From Gulbenkiania mobilis (GTDB lineage: Bacteria > Pseudomonadota > Gammaproteobacteria > Burkholderiales > Chromobacteriaceae): 64,000 nucleotides of DNA. The translations under genes were made by a program, and so were the position numbers. The notes under the pieces are model-generated. The model was not told the DNA's origin, did not search any database, and worked only from the letters and a program-made list of their open reading frames with translations. The stretch lies in the NCBI GenBank assembly GCA_004346645.1, contig SMDA01000010.1:1-64000 (forward strand), written 5' to 3'. Below are positions 54,863 through 62,813 of this stretch, piece after piece; positions within the stretch are counted from its first letter, which is position 1; every line of letters begins with the position of its first letter.

Positions 54863-54890
54863 GGTCAGCTCCGCCCAGGCGGAGCTGACC
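54863..54890. other. Perfect 13-bp inverted repeat after phaA
   Basis: GGTCAGCTCCGCC and its exact complement separated by CA (54863-54875, 54878-54890), 13 bases after the phaA stop. No T run; probably an mRNA 3'-end stabilising hairpin ahead of the terminator. Confidence 0.6.
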
Positions 54891-54905
54891 GCCTGCTCTT
54901 CCCTG

Positions 54906-54928
54906 AACCGGGCCTTGCGCCCGGTTTT
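54906..54928 (+). terminator. Rho-independent terminator after phaA
   Basis: 8-bp stem AACCGGGC/GCCCGGTT (54906-54913, 54919-54926) with 5-base loop, running into TTTTG. Confidence 0.8.
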
Positions 54929-55087
54929 GCGTCTAGACCGGAGCGATCCCCGCTGAGGCGACGCGCCATCCCTCTTTGCTTTTCCCGCGTCCACTGTCCC
55001 TTTTTTGCAAACCCCTTATCCAACAGGAGCTTGCAGGACATTTATTGGATTCTCTCCACCAGTGAGCGACCAGGCCCGACATTTTCC

Positions 55088-55116
55088 TTGCCAAGGCGGA
55101 TGATTTTGTACAGAAT
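55088..55116 (+). promoter_or_regulatory. Candidate promoter for the UmuD-like gene
   Basis: TTGCCA (55088-55093), 17-base spacer, CAGAAT (55111-55116), about 33 bases before the start. The sequence TGTACAGAATC next to it has an ACAG half-site but no consensus LexA box (CTGT-N8-ACAG). Confidence 0.4.
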
Positions 55117-55148
55117 CAAAACACAGCATCAATACGCAAGGCAAAACC

Positions 55149-55727
55149 ATGGCTCAGGGTGGAAAGCGGGAGGGCGCAGGGCGCAAGTCCGCCTTCGGCG
55201 GCGACAAGACGGTCCCGATGCGGGTCCCCGAGCCGCTCAAGCCGGTACTGGACAGCTGGCTGGCTGAGTATCGCCAGTTGCGCACGGTGCACGGCAGTGA
55301 GGCCGAAGCCATCCACACCTTGGCCGAAAGGCTGTCCCAGCTGTCGCTCCCGTTGTTTGCCAGTCGCGTACCGGCTGGTGCTCCCGCTCCCGCCGACGAC
55401 CTGCGCGAGGCCGACATCGACCTCAACACGCACCTCGTCAACCGCCCTGCCACCACCTTTCTCGTCAAGGTCAAGGGGGACTCGATGATCGACGCGGGCA
55501 TTCACGATGGCGACATGCTGGTGGTCGACCGCTCCCTGGAGGCGCGCGCCGGCAAGGTAGTCGTGGCCGTGCTGGACGGCGAATTGACGGTGAAGCGTCT
55601 GGAGCGCGAAAACGGGCGGGTACGGCTTTTGCCGGAAAACCCTGCCTACGCCCCAATCGAAGTGCCCGAAACGGCAAACTTCCTCATCTGGGGCGTTGTC
55701 ACCAGTGTGATTCACAAAGTTGAATGA
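55149..55727 (+). CDS. UmuD-like S24 autopeptidase with extra N-terminal domain
   Basis: 192 residues. From about residue 54 it aligns to UmuD: cleavage site A76-G77 (SRVPAGAPAP), catalytic S112 (GDSMIDAGI) and K149 (DGELTVKRL), with the same spacings as UmuD (cleavage to Ser 36, Ser to Lys 37). A basic about 53-residue extension (KREGAGRKSAFGG...MRVPEPLKPVLDSWLAEY) could bind DNA or a partner, as seen in some UmuD/S24 proteins. No umuC gene follows; a 47-residue gene does. Role could be SOS mutagenesis subunit or a self-cleaving repressor. Confidence 0.85.
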   Translation: MAQGGKREGAGRKSAFGGDKTVPMRVPEPLKPVLDSWLAEYRQLRTVHGSEAEAIHTLAERLSQLSLPLFASRVPAGAPAPADDLREADIDLNTHLVNRPATTFLVKVKGDSMIDAGIHDGDMLVVDRSLEARAGKVVVAVLDGELTVKRLERENGRVRLLPENPAYAPIEVPETANFLIWGVVTSVIHKVE

Positions 55728-55739
55728 GGACCAGGAATC

Positions 55740-55883
55740 ATGAAAACCAGTGAACAGATCAAGATGAAGTTTTTGGACTGGCGCCGCCTGCCCAAGGCAT
55801 TCCGCGCCGTGGTGGAAGGCCAGCCGCAAGTGCTGGTCACCCGTTCGCGTGGCAGTTACTTCGTACCGGTGGAATTCGTCTGA
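55740..55883 (+). CDS. Small conserved-looking protein after the UmuD-like gene
   Basis: 47 residues: MKTSEQIKMKFLDWRRLPKAF, then a basic/hydrophobic stretch with LVTRSRGSYFVPVEFV at the end. It begins 12 bases after the UmuD-like stop with AGGACCAGGA as ribosome site, so it is very likely co-transcribed. Size, charge and the short final strand resemble some antitoxin-type or regulator fragments, but I recognise no family. Confidence 0.6.
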   Translation: MKTSEQIKMKFLDWRRLPKAFRAVVEGQPQVLVTRSRGSYFVPVEFV

Positions 55884-56072
55884 AAATGCCCACCCAGTTT
55901 TTCTGCCCGCTTGCCCTGGCATCCGCCTCCACAGTGGATGACCGTTGTGACCCGGATCGGGCTGCCACCTCCGGCGGCCCGACCCTCCCCCACCTTTCCC
56001 TGCGGCTGGCCTAACCGGTAGCTGTGCCCCCTTCCGCGTCGCCCTGTAGGCTGGTCAAGCCCGTTCCGCCCT

Positions 56073-56081
56073 TTCGGCCAA
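56073..56081 (+). repeat. Intergenic copy of the TTCGGCCAA repeat (before dusC end)
   Basis: Exact copy (TTTCGGCCAAG) in the 280-base gap 55884-56163, which otherwise shows no gene, terminator with T run or other clear signal. Confidence 0.65.
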
Positions 56082-56163
56082 GCTGTCCTTGCCGGCACCC
56101 GCGTGCCATGTATGCTCCATGTTGCCCCCACTACCGGACGGCAGAGGCAAGGCCGGGCATAGA

Positions 56164-57120
56164 TCAGCCTGAAGCTGCAGCGCTGACGGCCCCCGCCAAA
56201 CGCAGGCCTACCACGGCCTCGTCCGTTTCCCGGCGCAGCAACTCGAACAGCTGGCCGGCCTCGGGATAGGTACGGCGCAACTGGCCCAGCCATTGCTTCA
56301 GGCGCGCCACCGGATAGCGCGAGCCTTCCCCCTTGGCCCGGCACTGGGTGTAAAAATCCTCCACCCACGGCAGCAGCTGCGCCCACGGCATCGGGTCACC
56401 CTCTGTCCCGGCCGCAATGCGCTGCGCCAGGTCGGGGGCAGCCACCAGACCACGACCGATCATCACCCGCTCGCAACCGCTGACGGACCGGATGGTGCGG
56501 TAGTCCTCGATGGTCCAGACCTCGCCGTTGGCCACTACCGGCAAGCTGACGTGCTCGCGGATGCGGGCCAGCCACTCCCAGTGAGCGGGTGGGCGGTAGC
56601 CCTCCACCTTGGTCCGCGCATGCACCACCAGCTCGCTGGCCCCCGCGTCCGCCACCGCGGCGGCACATTCCAGCGTGTGCGCGGTGTCCTCATAGCCCAG
56701 ACGCATCTTCGCCGTCACCGGGACATGGGCCGGGACGGCGCTACGCATCGCGGCTACGATGTCATGCATCAGCGCCGGCTCCTTGAGCAGGACCGCTCCG
56801 CCCCGATGGCGGTTGACGGTGGGGGCAGGACAGCCGAAATTGATATCGACCGCCGGTGCTCCAAGCTCTGCGGCGCGGGCAGCATTGTCGGCCACGCAGG
56901 CCGGGTCGGACCCCAACAGCTGCACCCGCACCGGTGTGCCCGCCCGCGTCCGTGCACCGTTGCGCAACTCCGGGGCCAGCCGGTAAAACATCCGGGCAGG
57001 CAGGAGCACGCTGGTCACACGCACGAACTCGGTCACGCACACATCCACCCCGCCCAGACGGGTGAGGATGTCACGCATGACGTCGTCCACGAGCCCTTCC
57101 ATTGGTGCCAACATCAGCAT
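56164..57120 (-). CDS. dusC: tRNA-dihydrouridine(16) synthase DusC
   Basis: Flavoenzyme reducing uridine 16 in tRNA. The 318-residue protein has the FMN barrel start [12 protein letters not shown], the catalytic C97 in [19 protein letters not shown] (the DusC form), [10 protein letters not shown] and VANGEVW. The start at 57120 fits the family; the longer upstream frame has no homology. Divergent from the GNAT gene. Confidence 0.95.
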   Translation of the reverse strand: MLMLAPMEGLVDDVMRDILTRLGGVDVCVTEFVRVTSVLLPARMFYRLAPELRNGARTRAGTPVRVQLLGSDPACVADNAARAAELGAPAVDINFGCPAPTVNRHRGGAVLLKEPALMHDIVAAMRSAVPAHVPVTAKMRLGYEDTAHTLECAAAVADAGASELVVHARTKVEGYRPPAHWEWLARIREHVSLPVVANGEVWTIEDYRTIRSVSGCERVMIGRGLVAAPDLAQRIAAGTEGDPMPWAQLLPWVEDFYTQCRAKGEGSRYPVARLKQWLGQLRRTYPEAGQLFELLRRETDEAVVGLRLAGAVSAAASG

Positions 57121-57178
57121 GACAGGGTAACCTCTTGAAAAAAGGCGGGTATTGTACCTGTCTGGCGTACCCCTGTCT

Positions 57179-57187
57179 TTCGGCCAA
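57179..57187 (+). repeat. Intergenic copy of the TTCGGCCAA repeat (dusC-GNAT spacer)
   Basis: Exact copy in TTTCGGCCAACCC, full extended consensus, between two divergent genes and 20 bases before the GNAT start. A terminator role is unlikely in this position. Confidence 0.7.
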
Positions 57188-57207
57188 CCCTGTATTACGG
57201 AGCCTCC

Positions 57208-57666
57208 ATGAGCAACCTCGTCATCCGCCGCGCCAGCTTCAGCGATGTACCCGCCTTTCTGGCACTGTTTGTCGACTATCTTGCCTTTTACCATGTGGTA
57301 CAGGCCCCAGCCGATTGCCGCCGCTTTCTGGAGAACCGATTGAAGGCCGGCGATGCGGTGGTGCTCCTCGGCAGCAGCGACAGCGGCGCGGTACAGGGTT
57401 TTGCCCTTCTCTATCCTGGCTTTTCTTCGCTCACCCTGCGCCCCAACTGGCTGCTGCACGACCTGTTCGTGGCACCGGCGGCCCGTGGGCAGGGACTGGC
57501 CGAGGCGCTGATCCGGGCTGCGCAGGAGGAGGTGGCGCGCCAGGGGGGAGAGATGATGCTGGAAACCGCCCACGACAATCTGACTGCCCAGTCGGTCTAC
57601 CGCCGCTGTGGTCTAGTCCCGGACACTACCTTTGCCACTTGGCGTTGGCACCCCGGGGCGGCTTGA
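57208..57666 (+). CDS. GNAT-family N-acetyltransferase
   Basis: 152 residues with the GNAT acetyl-CoA loop ([19 protein letters not shown]-x-x-G-x-A type) and the following helix, plus [18 protein letters not shown] at the end. Substrate not predictable. A GGAG-type ribosome site (CGGAGCC) precedes the start. Confidence 0.88.
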   Translation: MSNLVIRRASFSDVPAFLALFVDYLAFYHVVQAPADCRRFLENRLKAGDAVVLLGSSDSGAVQGFALLYPGFSSLTLRPNWLLHDLFVAPAARGQGLAEALIRAAQEEVARQGGEMMLETAHDNLTAQSVYRRCGLVPDTTFATWRWHPGAA

Positions 57667-57726
57667 CGCGCCCGCAGCGTTGCGGGATGCTCGCCCGCTT
57701 TCCCTGAAATTGAAGGCAGAAGCTCC

Positions 57727-58671
57727 ATGACACGCATCCCGGTGATCTTCGATACCGACCCGGGCCAGGATGATGCCGTTGCCATCCTGTTCATGCTCGG
57801 CGCCCACGAGGAAATCCAGCCCTTGGCGCTGACGGCCGTGGCCGGCAATGTCGGCCTGCATCACACCTCGCGCAACGCCCGCATCGTGTGCGAGTGGGCA
57901 GGCCGCCCGGATATTCCGGTGCATGCCGGGGCCGACCGGCCGTTGCTGGTCGCCCCTGTCACGGCTGAGCATGTGCACGGCAAGACCGGACTGGACGGCG
58001 TGCCGCTGCACGAGCCTTCCATGGCGCTGGCAGACGAGCATGCGGTCGACTTCATGGTTCGCACCTTGCGGGAGGCCGCCCCCGGCAGCATCACTCTGTG
58101 CCCCGTCGGCCCCCTCACCAACATAGCCTTGGCCCTGCGGCGTGACCCTGGCTGCGTGCGCGGTATCCGGGAGATCGTGCTCATGGGCGGGGCCTACTTC
58201 GAGGCCGGCAACATCACCCCGGCAGCCGAATTCAACATCTACGCCGACCCGCATGCCGCCCAGATCGTGCTGCAATGCGGCGCGCCCATCACCATGCTGC
58301 CGCTGGACGTTACCCATCAGGCGCAGACCACCGCCGAGCGTGTCAGCCGCTGGCGTGCCCTGCCCAACCGTTGCGGCCCGCTGGCTGCCAATATCGTGAC
58401 CAGCCTGGAACGCTACGACGTGCAGAAGTTCGGCATGCACGGCGCGCCGATGCATGACCCCTGCGTCATTGCCTATCTTCTTGCGCCGGAGCTCTTTGCC
58501 GGGCGCAGGGTGAACGTAGAGGTAGAAACCACCAGCCCGCTCACACTGGGCGCCACGGTGGTGGACTGGTGGGGGACGAGCGGCCGCCCGGCCAATGTGC
58601 ACTGGATCAACCAGGTGGACGCCGACGGACTGTTCGCACGCATGACCGAGTACCTGGCCCGCCTGCCATGA
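57727..58671 (+). CDS. Inosine-uridine preferring nucleoside hydrolase family protein
   Basis: 314 residues with the calcium-binding DTDPGQDDA motif (D9, D11, D15, D16), the LCPVGPLTN segment, the MGGAYFEAGNITPAAEFNIYADP substrate block and a late HDPCVIAYLL. It hydrolyses N-glycosidic bonds of nucleosides. The usual I after DTDPG is Q here. Overlaps the DUF1653 gene (ATGA). Confidence 0.93.
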   Translation: MTRIPVIFDTDPGQDDAVAILFMLGAHEEIQPLALTAVAGNVGLHHTSRNARIVCEWAGRPDIPVHAGADRPLLVAPVTAEHVHGKTGLDGVPLHEPSMALADEHAVDFMVRTLREAAPGSITLCPVGPLTNIALALRRDPGCVRGIREIVLMGGAYFEAGNITPAAEFNIYADPHAAQIVLQCGAPITMLPLDVTHQAQTTAERVSRWRALPNRCGPLAANIVTSLERYDVQKFGMHGAPMHDPCVIAYLLAPELFAGRRVNVEVETTSPLTLGATVVDWWGTSGRPANVHWINQVDADGLFARMTEYLARLP

Positions 58672-58907
58672 ACGCTTCTTCCGCCGTATCCGCGCAGCCC
58701 GTTCCGGGCATCTACCGCCACTACAAGGGTGGCCTGTACGAAGTCAGCGGCGTGGCACGGCACTCGGAGACCGAAGCTTGGCACGTGGTCTACCGTGCGC
58801 TCTACGGGGACTTTGGCCTGTGGATACGCCCGCTGGAAATGTTTGTGGAAACGGTTGAGCACCAGGGTGGACCGGTGCCGCGCTTCGCCTTGGTGCAGCC
58901 GTTCTGA
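58668..58907 (+). CDS. DUF1653 domain protein
   Basis: 79 residues with the DUF1653 pattern: PGIYRHYKGGLYEVSGVARHSETEA, VVYRALYGDFGLWIRP, EMFVE. Small all-beta domain of unknown function. It overlaps the nucleoside hydrolase by 4 bases and is followed 2 bases later by the deacetylase-like gene. Confidence 0.88.
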   Translation: MNASSAVSAQPVPGIYRHYKGGLYEVSGVARHSETEAWHVVYRALYGDFGLWIRPLEMFVETVEHQGGPVPRFALVQPF

Positions 58908-58909
58908 CC

Positions 58910-59815
58910 ATGCACATCTATCGCACCGATGTCTTCCCGATGCCGCTGCCGCCGGGCCATCGGTTCCCGGCAGAGAAGTACGCCCTGCTCACTCAGGCCG
59001 TAGCAGGTTTTGCGGCCGAGCAGCTGGCGATCGCCCCGCCAGCCAGTCGGGACGAGTTGTGTAGCGCCCATGCCCCATCCTATGTGGATGCCGTGCTAGG
59101 CGGCACCGTGCCTCCCGCGGTGATGCGCGAGATCGGCTTTCCGTGGTCGCCGGGGCTGGTGGAACGTAGCTGCCGGTCGGTGGGCGCCACGGTGTGGGCG
59201 GCGCTCAGCGCGCTTGAGAGCGGATGCGGCATCAACCTGGCCGGCGGCACGCATCACGCCTCGGCTGACAAGGGCAGCGGCTTCTGTGTATTCAACGATG
59301 TTGCGGTAGCCATCCGTACCCTGCAGCGCAGCGGACGCATCCGGCGTGCGCTGGTGGTGGACCTGGACGTGCATCAGGGCAACGGCACCGCCGCCATCTT
59401 TGCCGGCGACCCATCGGTATTCACCTTTTCGATGCATGGTGCCCGTAATTTCCCCTTCCGACGTACGGCTGGCAGCCTGGATATCGACCTGCCGGACGGC
59501 ACGGGCGACGACAAATACCTCGCCGCGCTTTCGGCCAACCTCGAGCCGGTGCTCACTGCTGCACGCGCCGACATTGTGTTTTATCTGGCCGGGGCCGACC
59601 CTTATGCGGGCGACCGCCTGGGCAAACTCTCGCTGACCAAGGCCGGGCTTGCAGCGCGCGACCGGCAGGTGCTGCAGGCTGTGCGTCAAAGCCAGCTCAG
59701 CCTGGTAGTAACGATGGCAGGCGGCTATGCGGTTCCAGTGAGCGACACGGTGGACATCCAGACCACCACCGTGCGGCTGACGCTCGAAGCGTTCGGCCAA
59801 GCCTTGCCACAGTAG
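58910..59815 (+). CDS. Histone deacetylase superfamily protein (class IV-like)
   Basis: 301 residues of the arginase/deacetylase fold. Key residues are kept: tandem H115-H116 (GGTHHA), the DLDVHQGNGTA zinc site (D153, H155), and a late Asp in AGADPYAGDRLG, plus GGY near the end. Short length and N-terminus (YALLTQAV) resemble HDAC11-type bacterial proteins acting on acylated small molecules or lysines. Two TTCGGCCAA words (59530, 59792). The 308-base stretch after it (59816-60123) holds only the SRPBCC promoter/operator. Confidence 0.9.
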   Translation: MHIYRTDVFPMPLPPGHRFPAEKYALLTQAVAGFAAEQLAIAPPASRDELCSAHAPSYVDAVLGGTVPPAVMREIGFPWSPGLVERSCRSVGATVWAALSALESGCGINLAGGTHHASADKGSGFCVFNDVAVAIRTLQRSGRIRRALVVDLDVHQGNGTAAIFAGDPSVFTFSMHGARNFPFRRTAGSLDIDLPDGTGDDKYLAALSANLEPVLTAARADIVFYLAGADPYAGDRLGKLSLTKAGLAARDRQVLQAVRQSQLSLVVTMAGGYAVPVSDTVDIQTTTVRLTLEAFGQALPQ

Positions 59816-60076
59816 CCACTCCCGCAGGCCTTCCCCCGCCCCCCTGCCCGTTAACGCGCTCCTCCTACGCACTCTCCCCAGCCACGCAGACAGCCTGCAG
59901 ACCACTGCGCCTTTGGAGCGGTCAGCCACGGATGTTCTCCTTTCTTCGGCACGCGCATAAAGCGGGGACTGCGGGGCGGCTAGCTACTGCTTGCTCTTTT
60001 TCCCGGTTCAACAACTATTTACGTGGAGAGGGGTCAGCGGGCTGTAGCCATTTTCAGAGGCAGCTGATCTTTTTAT

Positions 60077-60103
60077 TAAGTGCACATATAATATGTCCAC
60101 TTA
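60077..60103 (+). promoter_or_regulatory. 27-bp palindromic operator overlapping a TATAAT -10 element
   Basis: Arms TAAGTGCACATAT (60077-60089) and ATATGTCCACTTA (60091-60103) around a central A, with a single mismatched pair. It contains a perfect TATAAT (60087-60092), 31 bases before the SRPBCC gene. Size, AT-rich core and position are those of a MarR-type operator; the MarR gene is second in this operon, so autorepression is likely. Confidence 0.75.
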
Positions 60104-60123
60104 CACAAACCGAGGATCTTGCC

Positions 60124-60561
60124 ATGACCGCCTGGAGCACTTGCTGCACGCATGACTTTGACGCGCCAGTAACATCTATCTGGAGCGTGCTGGCCGACAC
60201 ATCCACTTGGAAGGACTGGAATCCGGGCGTCAAATCCATCCGGATCGACGGCCCCTTCGCCAATGGCACCGGATTTGCCATGGAACTGCCAGACGGCACC
60301 GTCATCGACAGTACACTGGTTTCCGTGGTCGCCCCTCAGACCTTTACGGACGAAAGCTGCTTTGGCGACACCCTTATCCAGGTCGAGCACCATGTCGAAG
60401 CGCTAACGGGTCAGAAAAGCCGTGTCACCTATGCCCTGCGTGCCCAGGGACCGGATGCCCAAGTGATCGGGGAAGCAGCCAGCGAGGATTTCCCCAGCGT
60501 ACTGCAAGGTCTTGCCGATTACCTTGCACGGAAGACGCAGAAGGAACACCCCCTCCCATGA
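60124..60561 (+). CDS. SRPBCC-family (START-like) protein
   Basis: 145 residues of the polyketide cyclase/dehydrase SRPBCC fold, a hydrophobic-ligand cavity: FDAPVTSIWSVLADTSTWKDWNPGVKSI at the N-terminus is typical. The ligand is unknown. First gene after the palindromic operator and coupled to marR by a 4-base overlap. Confidence 0.85.
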   Translation: MTAWSTCCTHDFDAPVTSIWSVLADTSTWKDWNPGVKSIRIDGPFANGTGFAMELPDGTVIDSTLVSVVAPQTFTDESCFGDTLIQVEHHVEALTGQKSRVTYALRAQGPDAQVIGEAASEDFPSVLQGLADYLARKTQKEHPLP

Positions 60562-61004
60562 CCGATGCCCCCCTGCCCACAACTTTCAGTGGCCCTTCCG
60601 AAAGCCCAGGTTTCCTGTTGTGGCGGATTTCCAACCTCTGGCAACGGGAACAACGGAACGCCCTGCAGCCGCTGGGGCTTACCCATACGCAGTTCGTGGC
60701 GTTGGCCGTGGCCAGCTGGTTTGGGCAGGAAGAACCGATCACCCAGGCCCGGCTCTCACAACTGACGCGCAGCGACCCTATGACCATTTCCCAAGTCGTG
60801 CGCACGTTGGAGAAGATGGGGTGCTTCGAGCGGGCCCCTCATCCTGAAGACACCCGCGCCAAAGTGATTACAGTCTCCGACGCCGGACGCGAGCTGGCCG
60901 CCCAGGCCATACGGATTGTGGAAGCCACCGATCGTGCCTTTTTCGAGCCCCTCGGAAAGGAAACCGCCTCACTGGTGCAACTGTTCCAGAAGCTGCTCAG
61001 GTAA
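60558..61004 (+). CDS. MarR-family transcriptional regulator
   Basis: 148 residues with the MarR winged helix: LGLTHTQFVALAV, ITQARLSQLTRSDPMTISQVVRTLEKMG recognition region and the DTRAKVITVSDAG wing. Expected to bind as a dimer to the palindrome at 60077-60103 and to release it when a small ligand, perhaps one handled by the SRPBCC protein, is present. Confidence 0.9.
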   Translation: MTDAPLPTTFSGPSESPGFLLWRISNLWQREQRNALQPLGLTHTQFVALAVASWFGQEEPITQARLSQLTRSDPMTISQVVRTLEKMGCFERAPHPEDTRAKVITVSDAGRELAAQAIRIVEATDRAFFEPLGKETASLVQLFQKLLR

Positions 61005-61015
61005 GCTGCACCCAC

Positions 61016-61057
61016 GGCCCACTGTCCAGTGCGCGGATTCACGCTCACCAGTGGGCC
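61016..61057 (+). other. Long-loop stem downstream of marR
   Basis: 9-bp perfect stem GGCCCACTG/CAGTGGGCC (61016-61024, 61049-61057) with a 24-base loop, 12 bases past the marR stop. No T run. Possible mRNA end structure. Confidence 0.35.
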
Positions 61058-61218
61058 CGCCTCCTTTCACTTCTGGTCGCGGGTTGGCAGGGTAACGGGG
61101 CCGGCATGCCGATATCTGGCAGGGCACTGCCGGGCGCAGACAGCGCAAAGGCCTTCCACTCTGGTCGTACCGGGGAGACGCCACGATTTCAACCATGACA
61201 GCACCGGAGGATCCATCC

Positions 61219-61773
61219 ATGGAAAATTCACAGCATACACACCTAGAGACGGCCACCTTCGCCGGCGGCTGCTTCTGGTGCATCGAAACCGCATTCAACC
61301 GGCTGCGGGGCGTGGAACGCGCGGTGTCCGGCTACACTGGCGGAGACGTGCCCAACCCCAGTTACCGTGCCGTATGCACGGGCAACACCGGCCATGCGGA
61401 GGCAGTCCAGATCACTTTCAACCCGGAGCACATCAGCTACCGCACCCTGCTGGAAGTCTTTTTCAGCCTGCACGACCCCACCACACTCAACCGTCAGGGA
61501 AACGATGTCGGCACACAATACCGCTCCGCCATTTTCTATCACGACCAAGCGCAGCACGAGGCGGCGGAAGCCATCGTGAAGGAACTGAACGACAGCCGGG
61601 CCTTCGGCCAACCTTTGGTCACCGAAGTCGTCCCAGCCACCCGTTTCTATCCTGCCGAGGACGAGCATCAGCGCTACTTCGAGAAAGCGCCCTACACCCC
61701 CTATTGCCAAGTGGTGGTGGCGCCCAAAGTCGCCAAGTTCCGCCAGCACTATGCCAGTCTGCTGAAGGACTAG
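61219..61773 (+). CDS. msrA: Peptide methionine (S)-S-oxide reductase MsrA
   Basis: Repairs oxidised methionine. The 184-residue protein has the catalytic C18 in GGCFWCIE, the YTGG and GHAEAVQI segments and a C-terminal Cys (YTPYCQVVV) for recycling. The Met at 61219 is preferred because GGAGGA lies just upstream; the Met at 61195 would add eight residues. Contains a repeat word (61603). Confidence 0.94.
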   Translation: MENSQHTHLETATFAGGCFWCIETAFNRLRGVERAVSGYTGGDVPNPSYRAVCTGNTGHAEAVQITFNPEHISYRTLLEVFFSLHDPTTLNRQGNDVGTQYRSAIFYHDQAQHEAAEAIVKELNDSRAFGQPLVTEVVPATRFYPAEDEHQRYFEKAPYTPYCQVVVAPKVAKFRQHYASLLKD

Positions 61774-61844
61774 CCTGCGCACAGCGGCCCCCAGCCGGTA
61801 TAATGCAGCCTGCATGACTTTCGCCCGCAAGGGGCCGTACACTG

Positions 61845-62810
61845 ATGGGAAACGCCTTTGCGCGCAAACTGCTGTTCCTGCTAAGCCTGCTGCTCGCCGC
61901 GCTGGTGGCGGGTACGGTCGGCTACATGCTGATCGAAGGCTGGCCGCTGTTCGACAGCCTGTACATGACGGTCATTACGCTGGCCACCATCGGCTACGGC
62001 GAAACGCATCCCCTGAGCGACGAAGGGCGGCTCTTTACCATCGCCATGGTGGTGTTCGGCACCGGCGTAGTCGGTTACGGCCTATCTTCGCTAACGCTGA
62101 TGCTGTTCCAGGGCGACCTGCCCATCTACCTCAAGCGCAGGAAAATGGAAAAACTGATCGCCCGCCTCGAAGGGCACATCATCATCTGCGGCCTGAGCCG
62201 CACCGGGCAGTACACGCTGGACGAACTGCTGCGCTCCGGGTTGGATGTGGTGGTGCTCGAAAAAACTGAAAGCCAGGCCATCACTTTGGAGGGCCGGGAC
62301 ATCCCCTACATCATCGGGGACGCCACGCAGGACGAGAACCTGCAGGCTGCGGGCGTGGACAAGGCGCGCGCCCTGATCACCTGCCTCTCATCGGATGCCG
62401 AGAACGCCTTTGTGGTCGTGACTGCCAAAAACCTCAACCGCACCCTGATGGTGGTGTCCAAGGCCGAGACCGAAAACTCGCGTCGCAAGCTGCTGGCGGT
62501 AGGGGCAGACAAGGTGGTCATCCCCTCGCATCTGGGCGGACAGAACATGGCCAACATGGTGATCCGCCCCGAAACCCTGCACTTTTTCGAACGGCTGCAC
62601 CAGCACTATCCCCACGCTTTCCAGGCCGAGGTGCAGCCTGTGGACGCCTTCTGGCAGGGACGTACGCTCGGCGAGTATCTCAGCGTGCAGGAGGGCCGGG
62701 TGACCGTGCTGGCGCTGGAGTTGCCGGGCGGAGAAGTGGACTTCAACCCCGCCCCGTCCACTCTGCTGCAGCCGGGCAGCGCCATCATGCTGATCCGCAC
62801 GGTGCTGTAA
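61845..62810 (+). CDS. Two-TM potassium channel with RCK domain
   Basis: 321 residues: TM1 at about 8-28, pore helix and selectivity filter TIGYGE at about 48-55, TM2 at about 66-88, then RCK_N Rossmann domain (HIIICGLSRTGQYTLDELL from about 110) and RCK_C (about 240-321). This is the MthK/Kch-like ligand-gated layout for K+ efflux or uptake control. The NAD/nucleotide loop GLSRTG departs slightly from GxGxxG. Confidence 0.9.
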   Translation: MGNAFARKLLFLLSLLLAALVAGTVGYMLIEGWPLFDSLYMTVITLATIGYGETHPLSDEGRLFTIAMVVFGTGVVGYGLSSLTLMLFQGDLPIYLKRRKMEKLIARLEGHIIICGLSRTGQYTLDELLRSGLDVVVLEKTESQAITLEGRDIPYIIGDATQDENLQAAGVDKARALITCLSSDAENAFVVVTAKNLNRTLMVVSKAETENSRRKLLAVGADKVVIPSHLGGQNMANMVIRPETLHFFERLHQHYPHAFQAEVQPVDAFWQGRTLGEYLSVQEGRVTVLALELPGGEVDFNPAPSTLLQPGSAIMLIRTVL

Positions 62811-62813
62811 GCC

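Noticed and set aside
55884..56163. Small gene in the gap between the 47-residue gene and dusC
   Set aside because: Frames here are short or are extensions of antisense frames, with no ribosome site or family; only the repeat word stands out.
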